From the NCBI GenBank assembly GCA_022495995.1, contig JAFEMH010001490.1, positions 62,001-126,000 of the forward strand: 64,000 nt of DNA, in the 5' to 3' direction. Numbering within the stretch: the stretch's first letter is position 1; each line of letters opens with the position of its first letter. The stretch comes from Adenophora triphylla var. japonica. Its lineage: Eukaryota; Streptophyta; Magnoliopsida; Asterales; Campanulaceae. The position numbers and the translations under genes were made by a program. Under the pieces are notes generated by a model, which was given only the letters and a program-made list of their open reading frames with translations, was not told the origin of the DNA and made no database searches. Shown here piece after piece: positions 1 to 11,047 of this stretch.

Positions 1-984
1 GCTCACAAAACATGAATTATATTTCTAACCATTACCTTGGCCAATTCTTTAGATACAGCCACAAACGAAAAGAAAAGGACATCTCCCTGGAAAATAATTA
101 ATCAAACCTAATAATAGTCAATTAACGCCTAATATACATAGATTTACACATTCTCTTACAAAGGAATTTCCACTCTCTAGGGCTTCCAAATAATTATACA
201 TTAAAAATAAATTAACTTTAACAAAACTCATCATCAAAGAAAATTGTTGATGTAATTATCCACATGCGATCGACAAATAGAGGATGACATATGCGTTAGT
301 ATATAGATTTCGATGGTTTGGGATGTCCATCATCTTGAGACAAATAAAGTTAAATTGTCAATTTCCAAAGAGGTTGAGGGGAGATCGAACAACATTAATA
401 AAATCTTAATGATTGGGTTGGAGACAACTTACAGAAGAACATTACTTATCTATTTTTCATCAACATGTTTTATAAATAGTATTATCAACAATTATGTCTT
501 CAACTCACTCTGTTGGCTTAAAAAAAAAATTAACTTTCATAATCCAATCCATGATGTTCTTATTTATGTAAACTTATCTTTATTTTATGGTGTCTGGTAT
601 TTACAAATATTTATTCACCATGTATTTCTTTTCGTGATGATCGACTGCCAGGCCAGCTAGCTGTTTCTTTAGAACACGAGCTTAATTTTTTTTATTATTT
701 TTTTTAAATATTTCTAGCACTAGGCTCCTTCCTATGTTTTTGTTTATTCCCACCTGTACATATTTTATTAATCCCAGTCACTACGTAGTACGTACCTCAT
801 CCTCCATGAGCTCATCAATTATAATTAAGTTGACCAATATTAATTTCTACCTTGAACTACTAAATTAAATAAATTATCTTGACCAAGAGTAAAACTTTTG
901 ATTGATTGGCCTGGCCTGGCCCGTTACAAAATATTTGTAAATCTAGGTTGTTATATAACCCATAATAATATACACTTGCAAAAC
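1..984. other. AT-rich intergenic DNA, no gene seen
   Basis: The longest open frame (115 codons at 313-660) has no recognisable domain and a composition typical of random AT-rich DNA. No transposon ends, RNA gene or clear promoter were recognised. Confidence 0.6.
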
Positions 985-1169
985 TAGGGCGGTAAACGAG
1001 CCGAGCCGAGCCGAGCTTTGAAGTTTCGAGCTCGAGCTCGCATAAAAAATATCGAGCTCGAGCTTTTCTCGAGCTCGAGCTCGAGCCCAGAATGCATGTT
1101 CGAGCTCGGCTCGAATCAAGTTTCGAGCTTTTCGCGAGCTGGCTCGCGAGCTGCTCGAACTCGAGTTTT

Positions 1170-1326
1170 AACGAGCCGAGCTCGAGCTTCGACTTATTTT
1201 TTGAAAAAAATCTGAAATCAAACGAGTTTTTAACGAGCCGAGCTCGAGCTTCGACTTATTTTTTGAAAAAAATCTGAAATCAAACGAGCTTATAACGAGC
1301 CGAGCTCGAGCTTCGACTTATATATA
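1170..1326. repeat. 62-bp direct repeat, about 2.5 copies
   Basis: The block starting AACGAGCCGAGCTCGAGC recurs at 1170, 1232 and 1294, a period of 62 bp, inside the hAT-like element. Confidence 0.8.
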
Positions 1327-1332
1327 TATATA

Positions 1333-1616
1333 CTCCCTCCGTCCCGCTAATATTAGCACACTTTCCTTTTTGGGCGTCCCGCTAATATCCGCACACTCCC
1401 AAAAAGGAAACTTTATATTAATAAAATATTCACCCAACCCCACTCATTCTCTCTCCTACATTATTTTAATACTCACAACACCATTATAATTTATTACACC
1501 CTCCACTCATTCTCTCTCCACTCATTCTTTTACACTCACAACATTTTATTAAAATATCATATTTCTTAATTCCCGCGCAAACAGTGTTTGTGCTAATACT
1601 AATGGGACGGAGGGAG
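1333..1616. mobile_element. Stowaway MITE (nested)
   Basis: The termini are CTCCCTCCGTCCC and its reverse complement, the plant Stowaway (Tc1/mariner) terminus, and are flanked by TA on both sides. It is 284 bp, non-coding, and inserted in the hAT-like element, so it is the younger of the two. Confidence 0.92.
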
Positions 1617-1978
1617 TATATACTAAAATTTATTCGAGCTTTTAACGAGCCGAGCCCGAGTCGAGCTCAAACGAGTCGATCTCGAACAGAGCTCGTCGAA
1701 CATACGAGCCAAACACGAGGCTCAAAAATGACGAGGAAATCGGTTCAGCCTCGAGCCACTCGTCACTCGAGCTCTTTCGAGCCGAGCCAAGCTCGAATCG
1801 GCTCGATTCGTGTAACAGCCCTACTTGCAAGTGCAACTATAAATGCTTCCAGAGTTGATGATACTATAAAACAAGATGTACAGTACGTGGTCCACTTCTC
1901 TTTTTTTTGGACTCAGATGGATGGAGGCAGCCTCTAGCTAGCTAGCTAGCTAGCATTTACCTACTTTACAATTATATA

Positions 1979-2272
1979 CTCCCTCCGTCCACATAATTAC
2001 TTCACAATTACTGTACTCACGTAAATTAAGGAGAGAGTATTATATTAAAAGTGTTGTGAGTGTGAAAGTAAAATAGGAGAGAGAATGAGTGGAGGGAATA
2101 GTAAATTATAATGGTGTTATGAGTATTAAAATAATGTAGGAGAGAGAATGAGTGGAGTAGGATTAATATTTTAATGATATAAACTTTTCATTTTAAGTAA
2201 AAAACAAAGTGTGAAGTATGTATTTGGACGCCCAAAATAGAAAGTGTGAACTAAGTATGTGGACGGAGGGAG
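1979..2272. mobile_element. Stowaway MITE
   Basis: CTCCCTCCGTCC and GGACGGAGGGAG ends flanked by TA. Length 294 bp, non-coding. It follows a short (AGCT)n run near 1935-1954. Confidence 0.9.
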
Positions 2273-2371
2273 TATAAGTCAACAATATTTTTTATTTTTT
2301 AAATAAAGGATATAATTATCATATTGCCAAATAACTATATATTCAAAGATACTCTATATTTTAATCATGTA

Positions 2372-2654
2372 CTCCCTCCGTCCGCTTACAAAGTTCACAC
2401 TTTCTATTTTGGGCGTCCGTTTACAAAGTTCACACTTTGTTTCTTTCCTAAAAAGGAAACCTTAAATCACTATTCTCTCCACTAATTCTCTCTCCTACAT
2501 TATTTTAATACTCACAAACCATTATAATTTACTATTCCCTCCACTCATTCTCTCTCCTATTTTATTTTCACACTCACAACACTTTCAATATAATACTCCC
2601 TCCTTAATTAACGTGTAAACAGTAAGTGTGAACTTACTAGGCGGACAGAGGGAG
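2372..2654. mobile_element. Stowaway MITE
   Basis: The left end is CTCCCTCCGTCCGC and the right end GCGGACAGAGGGAG, with one mismatch, flanked by TA. The interior resembles the copies at 1979 and 38018. Confidence 0.9.
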
Positions 2655-2748
2655 TAATTTACAAAATTCACTCACTATTTATTTAGAAATACAACTTTAA
2701 TTTTGGTGCAGCTAAAAATATAAAATATCTATCTTTATCTATAGATAA

Positions 2749-3556
2749 GACTACTTACACAGTGGCTAAATGGAATGTTGGATGAAATGAGTTTCATCCA
2801 AATGAAATGATGCAATGACTATATGAAACAAGTGGGATGAAATGAGCTAAATGAAACATTTCATTCGGGATGAAATTGCCTTTTTCCTTCTTTTTTTTTT
2901 TTTTTAAGCTGTCAAATGTCAACGCGTTATTGATCCGTACTTTACCATTTTTTCACCCAATTATTTAAATTCAATTATCTCATAATAAATTATTTAAAAA
3001 TAAAAAGATAAATTCACCAAAATTCATCATTTTTTTTCCTTACAAATTGATATAAGTTTCATTTGATTTGGACACAAAAAAAAACGCTTAGTTTTCAATT
3101 TGGGCTGAATTATTACCTAGTAAATTAATTTTTTTTAATTTTTTTTTCACCAAAATTCATCATTTTTTTCCCTACAAATTGATATAAGTTTCATTTGATT
3201 TGGACACAAAAAAAAAACACTTACTTTTCAATTTGGGCTGAATTATTACCTAGTAAATTATTTTTTTTAAAATTTTTTTTTCACCAAAATTCATCATTTT
3301 TTCCCTACAAATTGATATAAGTTTCAATTGATTTGGACAAAAAAAAAAAAACACTCACTTTTCAAAAACAGAGAATATAAATAAAATAAAAGTGTTGGGG
3401 TATAGAATGATGAGTTGAAAGGAGTTGAAATTTAATTTAAGTTAGTTATTGTATGGGGTTAAATGAAATGGGTAGATAAAATATTAGGTGGATAAGAAAA
3501 AGTGTAAAAAATATTGAATGAAATGGGGGAAGGGGATTAAACTATTGTGGGTAGTC
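2749..3556. mobile_element. Tourist-like (PIF/Harbinger) non-autonomous element
   Basis: The ends are GACTACTTACACAGTGG on the left and, reverse complemented, GACTACCCACAATAGTT on the right, flanked by the 3-bp duplication TAA at 2746-2748 and 3557-3559. A 3-bp TWA duplication is the hallmark of PIF/Harbinger and Tourist elements. The 808-bp body is AT-rich and non-coding, and is expanded by the internal tandem repeat at 3015. Confidence 0.7.
3015..3365. repeat. Tandem repeat, period about 134 bp, 2.6 copies
   Basis: The block beginning CACCAAAATTCATCATTTTT recurs at 3015, 3148 and 3282, inside the Tourist-like element. Copies differ mainly in homopolymer length. Confidence 0.85.
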
Positions 3557-3891
3557 TAAGGTAATATGGTTCAAGTGTCAAATTACACCAATCCTATTAC
3601 CTACGTAGGTTGCCGTATAAAAATATCATTTTACTTTTTTACTTTTTAGGTTAAAATTATTAAAGTTTTAGAATGTTCAACCATGCATGGGAGAATAATA
3701 TTGGAAGAGGAGGGAGGGGAACCAAAGATAAAAGGAATTTTTACCAATAAGACCTTTAGATAGGGGGGAATTTATCAATAAAAATAGTATATTTTAAATT
3801 ATACCTTAGGATCCTAAAGTGGAAATCAAAACCCCCGTAGAGTCCCTATCCCTATTTTTAATAATCTAAATGGCGAAACAGCCCTCAGCCC

Positions 3892-4236
3892 TCGTTCTCT
3901 TTCTCTCTCTATGCGCAATTCCAACCCTCGTTCTCTTTCTCTCTCTATGCGCAATTTCAATTTCTCCCACCGCTGTCGCTGCTTCTCTCTCGTGTTCCCT
4001 TCAATTTCTCCACCGTTAATGGCTGCCGCTGCTTCTCACCCTCCAAATTCTCCTCTATTTTCACTTCAGCTTCCAATTCTTCTTCCTCATTCCACACTTC
4101 TTCAATAACCCACCATGTTCTTTCTCGCATCTCTACCTGCAATTCAATGGAACAACTCGAGCAAATTCACTCCCAAACTATCCTAAAAGGCCTCACCCTA
4201 AACCCTACCATCTCTTTCAAAATCACTGCCTTGTGT
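3892..4236 (+). pseudogene. PPR protein gene fragment, 5' part (split by retrotransposon)
   Basis: A pyrimidine-rich leader, with a direct duplication of about 40 bp at 3889-3955, is followed by a reading frame that enters a pentatricopeptide repeat start: MEQLEQIHSQTILKGL from 4148. This is the typical opening of plant PLS-class PPR proteins, which are mostly organelle RNA-binding factors. The frame runs up to the Tekay insertion at 4237 and continues exactly after it at 13319, once one copy of the 5-bp duplication is discounted. The serine-rich stretch before the first repeat could be a transit peptide. It lies inside the Pack-MULE-like element, so it is probably a captured copy rather than the parental gene. 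Confidence 0.8.
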
Positions 4237-6494
4237 TGTGAGGACCCCGACCCGGAACCTACACGTGTCCCGAGTTGGAGCGTCCTCAAACTAACCCAAA
4301 TACGATAAACTTTTAAAACTTTAAATTAAACATCAACATTAACATCATTAACATGTCATTTCAAAATAACTCCACTCCTCTCCACCCTGGAGGAGGAGTT
4401 GACCAACTTTGAAAATACTTAAACGGTTTAGTTACAAAAGATATTGGTTTTAACGCAGAAGTGTAAAGTTTATAATTACAAACCCCCAAAAGGAATTATA
4501 ACAAAATACTTTCTACGCCAACCTAACGTACCCCGACAATACCCCAAAAGCTCACTGCCAACTCCTTTCCGTCCTTACTTGGCCGGTCCTCCTGTCTCGG
4601 GATCTAAAAACATTAAAGGGAGAGGGGTGAGAATAAATCTCAGCAAGCTATTATGAATGCAAAGAATATGCCAAATAAATGCAACATATAACAAGTCGCA
4701 CATAACACATTGGAAAAGTCAGAACACCTTCCATTACCTTGGTTTACCTTTTCCCGTCTGAACAGTAGTCGTACAACATTGGGTATAATAATACTCCAAT
4801 TATACAGTGAGCTGCTTAAGCAATACTCACGTCTTATAAGACCCGTTTTTCAGGAAACCAAATAAGACAGTAGCAACTCTGTAAGGCTTTTGGCTCACTA
4901 CAGATGCTATACCCCATCCTGTGGCCACAGGAGGGGACGGTCACGTATATAACATAATCCGATCACATTAGGTCACACTTCCATAATTGACCGTATTATG
5001 TTATACCCCCAACGTCAGCTGACTCACACATATCAAGCACATAATAGATACTTGAATAAAATCCACAAAGGGATAACAATATATCAACATGGTAAAATAT
5101 ACTCATGTTCAACCAATATCATAGTGCAACATTTAATTAACACACTATGCATAATACAACAATGTATATGAACTCAATGTAAGAAAGGAAGTAGCATCAA
5201 TCCATCCTACATGGTCATTATACAATAATACATAGCCTCTTTAAGGGTCTAAGTTGAATCTACCAAGTGGGGATCATAATTGTCTAGTTACCAAACTAGG
5301 TTAGCTAACGTTTTCCAAACAACATTTAAGGTACTTCTACTATTCCATTTTGATCACTTAGAATATCATTGTGAAGCCAAAGTATTCTACTTTAATCTAG
5401 GTTAAAGAGATTTCATTTTGGTTCGAGTTTGATTAGGTTTGAACGTTTCTAAAGTTGATATCTTGAAACCGGGACGGGCACGACTCGTCCCCCGGGGCAC
5501 GACTCGTGCCCAAGTGACCCCCAGTGAATACGGCGTCCCACTTACGGTCACGACTTCTCTTTATCCAAGGCACGACTCGTGACCCTCACATGGCACGACT
5601 CGTGCCTGAGGTCACGACTCGTGCCCTCGGCCCAGAAAGGTAAAAACAGCAGCAAACAACAACAATGCTTCCAAATCCCAAAGTTCCAACCAAAAATCTT
5701 CTAAGTTATGAACCTAAAGGCATTTCCAACTTAGGTAACTTTAATCTACTCATTTAACTCCAAGGAACAATGTCTTAACCTAGATCCTTATACTTCCATG
5801 AACCATAACATTTTCTAAATCTAAAAGAGTTTTCCCAAGCATCAAAGCACATAGAACATTCATAACAACATAAATATTCATGAACATTCAAGGAAGGAAA
5901 AGGGTCATAATAACTCACCTTAGGCAAAACAAGAGGAAATGATGATTTCCTAGGCTTGATCAATTCCCTTGGATGAACTACTCACAAAAGGACACTTGGA
6001 TTTGAATTTGAGCAAGAAATGATCTTGGTAAGAGTTTGTGAAGTGGAAGCTTCCTCAAGCCTTTCCCATGGAGAATGAAGAGAAAAGGAAGAGGAAGAAG
6101 AATGAGGGAGGGGATATGGAGGGAGTATGGGGAAAAGGTGTGGGAGTATGGGTGTTGTTGACAATGAGGGGAATGGGAGTGATTTAGGGAGGTGTCCCCC
6201 CCACTCTAACTATCATCCTAGGCTTTCACTCCAAATTATCATTTTCCTTTAATATTTCCAAAGCATTTAATTTAAAATCCTCCTACTCAATATTTATTCT
6301 ACATATTAGGATCCTCCTTCCACATTTTACTCATGTTTCTATTATTACTTTTCTTTTTGAACATTAATTTATTTTCCTATCATTCATCCTAACATATGAA
6401 ATTAATTATATAAAAATAGACACATAATATTAACAATAATAATAAAACACACAATGTGATATTAAAATTAGTGCCTAGGTTTAGGGTCGTTACA
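4237..6494 (-). repeat. Tekay element 3' LTR
   Basis: A 2258-bp copy nearly identical to 11048-13313. On the minus strand it begins TGTAACGACCCTAAAC and ends in TCCTCACA. Short open frames inside it (for example 4444-4656) recur identically in the other LTR and have no domain, so they are not called as genes. Confidence 0.93.
5470..5635. repeat. Cluster of GGCACGACTCGTGCC quasi-palindromes in LTR
   Basis: Within 165 bp the word CACGACTCGTG, or a one-base variant, occurs about six times, often as arms GGCACGA / TCGTGCC around a central C. The same cluster is in the other LTR at about 12290-12450. Confidence 0.85.
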
Positions 6495-6511
6495 CTCACT
6501 CCCCCTTAAAG
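6495..6511 (-). other. Tekay polypurine tract
   Basis: The minus strand reads CTTTAAGGGGGAGTGAG directly before the 3' LTR start TGTAACG. This is the expected position and composition of the plus-strand DNA primer. Confidence 0.85.
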
Positions 6512-6528
6512 AAAATTCGTCCCGAATT

Positions 6529-9223
6529 TTAAAAAGAAAACTTACTTGGATTTTCAAACAACCACGGGTATTTCGCTCTCATCTCCGACTCTAGCTCCCA
6601 CGTCGCTTCCTCAACGGTGTGGTTCTTCCAAAGGACCTTCACTATAGGAATACTCTTAGACCTCAACTCCTTAACTTGGAACTCTAGGATTCTTAAGGGT
6701 TCCTCAACATAAGACATGTCCGCTTGGACATCATCGGGAGAACTCAAGATGTGGGAAGGATCATGACAATACTTCCTCAACATCGAGACATGGAAAACAT
6801 CATGAAGTAAAGAAAGAGACGGAGGCAATGCCAACCGGTAAGCCAAATCCCCAACCTTCTCTAAGATCTCAAACGGACCAACGAACCTCGGAGCCAATTT
6901 ACCCTTATTACCAAACCTTTTGATTCCCGTCCTCGGAGAGACCTTCAAGAACACAAAGTCACCAACTTGAAAAAGATAAATCCCGTCTTCTGCGTCGGCG
7001 TAGCTTTTCTGTCTACTCTGAGCCGTCTTCAATCTATCCCGAATCACCTTGATCTTCTCCGTAGAGTCTCGAACCAAATCCGGCCCCCAAAGTCTCGCTT
7101 CACCAACCTCGTCCCAACACATCGGAGATCGACACTTCCTACCATATAACGCTTCATACGGAGCCATCTCAATACTAGACTGATAACTGTTGTTGTAGGC
7201 AAACTCCACTAAAGGTAGATGATCCTCCCATGATAATTGGAAATCCATCACACAAGCTCGTAACATATCCTCAAGTATCTGAATAGTTCTTTCGGACTGA
7301 CCGTCGGTTTGAGGATGAAACGCCGTACTGAAACACAATTTGGAACCCAAGGCTTCATGCAATGCTCTCCAAAATCTAGATGTAAACCTCGGATCTCTGT
7401 CAGACACAATACTAACCGGAACCCCGTGAAGTCTCACAATCTCCTTCATGTACAACTGAGCTAACTTCTCTAACGAAAACTTGGTTGATACCGGAAGAAA
7501 ATGAGCCGACTTCGTCAACCGATCCACAATAACCCAAATAGCATCCATCTTCTTCGCGGTGAGAGGTAAACCCGAAACGAAATCCATCGAGATCCCTTCC
7601 CATTTCCACTCCGGAATATCTAATGGTTGAAGTAGTCCCGCCGGTCTCTGATGTTCTGCCTTAATCTGTTGACAAGTCAAACACTTAGAAACATAATCCG
7701 CTATTTCCCTCTTCATACCATTCCACCAATACCCACGCTTCAAGTCTTGATACATTTTGGTACTCCCCGGATGAACCGCAAACTTGGACTTATGGCCATC
7801 CTCTAAAACACGCTTCTTGATTTCCGGCGATGAAGGAACGCAAATTCTCCCTTGGAAAGTTAAAATCCCATCTCTATTCAAAGCAAATTCCCCGGCTTTC
7901 CCATCTTGCACTTGATCCAAAATTTTCTTCAATTCCGGATCTCCTTGTTGAGCTTCTTTCAAATCTCCATACAATGTCGGAACGGCTCGAACATTCGCAA
8001 TGATTACTTCACTCTTCAATTCCCGAGAACTCAAAGCTGTCAAATACGCCTTTCGGCTAATCGCATCCGCCACCACATTGGCCTTCCCAGGATGATAAGA
8101 AATTACACAATCAAAATCCTTCAAGAACTCAAGCCATCTCCTTTGTCGGTTGTTCAACTCCTTTTGGGTAAATAGGTACTTCAAACTCTTATGATCGGTG
8201 AATATCTCAAATTTCGCCCCATAAAGATAATGCTTCCACTTATGTAACGCAAACACGATCGCCGCCAATTCCATATCATGAGTAGGGTAATTCTGTTCCG
8301 CCGGTGATAACTTCCTAGAGGCATACGCGATAACCTTCCCATTCTGCATGAGGACACAACCCAAACCCGCCTTCGAGGCATCACTATAGATCACAAAATT
8401 CTCACAACCATCCGGAAGGGTAAGAACAGAGCCGTCGTCAACCTCTTCTTCAATTCATTGAAACTTTCTTCACACTTGGAATCCCATACAAATGAAACAT
8501 CCTTCCGAGTCAACCTCGTCAACGGAGTAGCAATCCGAGAAAACCCCTCAATGAACCTCCGATAATACCCCGCCAAACCAAGGAAACTACGAACCTCGCC
8601 ATGCAGCCGAAGGTTGCTTCCAATTAACCACGACTTCAATCTTTGAAGGATCCACGGAAATCCCCGAACTCGACACCACATGCCCCAAGAAAGAAACACA
8701 CTCAAGCCAAAACTCACACTTGCCGAACTTGGCGTACAACCGCTTCTCACGAAGAACCGACAAGACAATCCTCGAAATGATTCTCATGCTCTTCCCGGAC
8801 TTAGAATACACAAGGATATCATCAATAAAGACCACCACAAAACTATCAAGATAAGGTTTGAAGACACGGTTCATCATATCCATAAACACGGGTGAGCATT
8901 AGTCAACCCAAAAGGCATCACAACAAACTCATAGTGACCATATCTAGTTCGGAAAGCTGTCTTAGCAATATCATCCGCCTAATCTTCAAGCGATGGTATC
9001 CGCTTCTCAAATCAAGCTTTGAGTAGATAACGGAACCTTGGAGTTGGTCAAACAAATCATCTATGTGCGGAAGAGGATACTTATTCTTTATCGTGGCTTG
9101 GTTCAACAAACGATAATCTATACACAATCGTAAGGTACCATCCTTCTTCCTAACAAACAAAACCGGTGCTCCCCACGGAGACAACACTAGACGTATAAAA
9201 CCTCGGTCAAGCAATTCTTGCAA
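6529..9223 (-). pseudogene. pol: Tekay pol: RT, RNase H, integrase, chromodomain (frameshifted)
   Basis: The RT part lies in three overlapping frames (8918-9223, 8587-8889, 8391-8768), showing several indels. It contains [16 protein letters not shown] and the FIDDIL active-site motif. The last frame (6529-8394, 621 codons) is intact. It opens with RNase H ([10 protein letters not shown]...), then the integrase zinc finger (H-H-C-C, ending [15 protein letters not shown]), the DDE core (D in SMDF, D in [10 protein letters not shown] in GQSERTIQ), and finally a chromodomain-like tail ([16 protein letters not shown]) that in this clade targets integration to chromatin. The indels in RT make the copy non-functional. 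Confidence 0.93.
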
Positions 9224-9318
9224 TTGGACCTTGACTCTTTTAACTCGGCCGGAGCCATTCTATAGGGTGCTTTAGAGATAGGGCGGTACCGGGCACTAAG
9301 TCAATACAAAACTCGACC

Positions 9319-10990
9319 TCACGATCCGGGAGGCATAGAGTACTCACTAGAGAACACATCACTAAACTCATTCACAACCGGAACATGAGCTAACTCGGAA
9401 GACTTCTTATTGGAATCTACCACATAAGATAAGTAACCCGCACACCCCTTAGATAGCATCTTTCTAGCTTTTAAGGCAGAAATAACATGTAAACCGAACA
9501 TAGATTTATCGGCATCAAATATAAATGTAGGCACATCAGGCATAGCAAATGAGACTCGCTTCCTACGACAGTCTACCAAAGCATGGCACTGACTCAACCA
9601 ATCCATCCCAAGGATCACATCAAAATCACGGATTGGTAACTCGACCAAATCCACCGGCAATACATGCCCACATATAGTCACATCACAACCACGATATATC
9701 AGAGAAGATACAAGGCACTCTCCCATAGGAGTAGAGACCTCTAACACATAAGGCATAGATTCAGGCAAAATATGCAATGAGAATGCAAAATGAGATGCCA
9801 CAAATGAATGGGAAGACCCGGGATCTATAAGAATGCGGGCCTTAACTCCTGAGACAGGAACTATACCTCTAATGACGGCATTAGGATCGACCTCTCCTCG
9901 ACCCAAAGCAAACACTCGACCTTGGACTCTATCCTTGGGTTTCCCATCAACATCTCTCTTCACACCACTACCTTGTCCCCCAAAACCGGTACCCGAAGCT
10001 TGCTTATTCTGTAACTTGGGGCAATTCCTCCTAAAATGGCCTGCCGACCCACACTCCAAACACTTTCCTTGTTTGCTCCAACACTTGTCCTCCGAATGCC
10101 CTAGCCTCTTGCAAAACCCACATGTTGCTCCAAACTGACCTGGAGTCGCACGATTTGTCGGAGCCGCTACACTTCCTCCTCGATTTGCTCCCGGAGTAAA
10201 TGTCCTTGGCTGCCCCCTGTTCTGTCCCGAACCTTGACCTTGAAATCTGTTTCGGTTCCCACCTTCATTCTTACCACGATGCTCTTCTATGTCATTCTCA
10301 ATCCGATACGCCATATTCACCGCCGCTTGGAAGTTGGCGAAGTTATGCGTCAATAAGCGCTTAGGAACTCAACCCTTAAACCCTTCACAAACCGGTAGAC
10401 TCGTCTCCTCATCGGCACCAAATGAGGACAATATCGAGCCAATTCTGTGAACTTTGCTTTGAATGCGAGCTCTTGTCATGGTCCCTTGCTCCAACTTCGG
10501 AAACTCGCCTTCCTTCTTGTCTCTAGTAACCATCGGTGAAGTGATCCGGAACTTACGGGTGAAATTCTCCCAAGTCTCGTGGCGTCAAATCCCGGTCCCA
10601 ACCATCCTTCACTACTGCCACCGGTGCTCTGCGGGTCCTTCCAACTTGAAAACGGCGCATCTCACCTTCTCTCGCATCCGAGCTCTCCATAGCCGCGAAA
10701 ATCTTATTCGTAGCCTCAAGCCGCCTCTCGGCCTTCACCGGATCCGGATCTCCGTTGAAGCTAGGAGGAGACATCTTCACGAACTTCTCTAGACCATGTT
10801 GCCCTTGCACCGCCTTGATTACGATTCCAAATTCGATTACGAGTTGCCATATGCTTTGAAGAAACCCTCGGAACATATCCATCATCTCGGCATTCGGATT
10901 ACCAACACCACCCAAACCCAGATTCTGATCACCATCATTTCCCGCCATAACAACAAACTCCTGCATTAAACACTCGACGTCAGTTATCAC
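9319..10990 (-). pseudogene. gag: Tekay gag-protease (frameshifted)
   Basis: The N-terminal part (10553-10990) contains the gag segment FVKMSPPSFNGDPDPVKAER. The C-terminal part (9319-10353) carries a CCHC knuckle (CLECGSAGHFRRNC), a second CxxC-H-C cluster just before it, and an aspartic protease whose active-site region reads ILIDPGSSHSFV, where the family usually has D-T/S-G. Between 10353 and 10553 the frame is lost. The protease frame also stops at about 9319 rather than running into RT. This copy is therefore broken in gag and at the protease/RT junction. Confidence 0.9.
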
Positions 10991-11029
10991 ACACTCTCAC
11001 TCAGCTAGACTCTACCCGAGAATTCTAAC

Positions 11030-11047
11030 CGAAGCTACGATACCAAC
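11030..11047 (-). other. Tekay primer binding site (tRNA-Met-like)
   Basis: Immediately downstream of the 5' LTR, the minus strand reads TTGGTATCGTAGC. This matches the common plant initiator tRNA-Met site TGGTATCAGAGC with two or so mismatches. Confidence 0.7.

Larger units (their letters stand above)
985..1823. mobile_element. hAT-like non-autonomous element rich in CGAGCTC
   Basis: The left end reads TAGGGCGGTAAACGAGCCGA and the right end, reverse complemented, reads TAGGGCTGTTACACGAATCG, so the two tips form an imperfect terminal inverted repeat of a hAT-like kind. The flanks carry an imperfect 7 to 8 bp duplication (CTTGCAAa on the left, CTTGCAAg on the right), with two extra bases between the left copy and the tip. 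The interior consists almost entirely of interlocking CGAGCTCG words in both orientations and is self-complementary. It encodes no transposase. A Stowaway MITE (1333-1616) is nested in it. The hAT assignment rests on the tip and the 8-bp class of duplication only. Confidence 0.6.

Noticed and set aside
313..660. 115-codon frame as a gene
   Set aside because: No domain, AT-rich composition, no promoter or splice context.
1018..1937. Arg/Ser-rich frames
   Set aside because: Readings of the CGAGCTC-rich hAT-like element and the nested Stowaway MITE, with no domain.
4444..6164. Small open frames in the Tekay LTR (also at 11255-12980)
   Set aside because: They occur identically in both LTRs, have no domain, and are part of the non-coding LTR.
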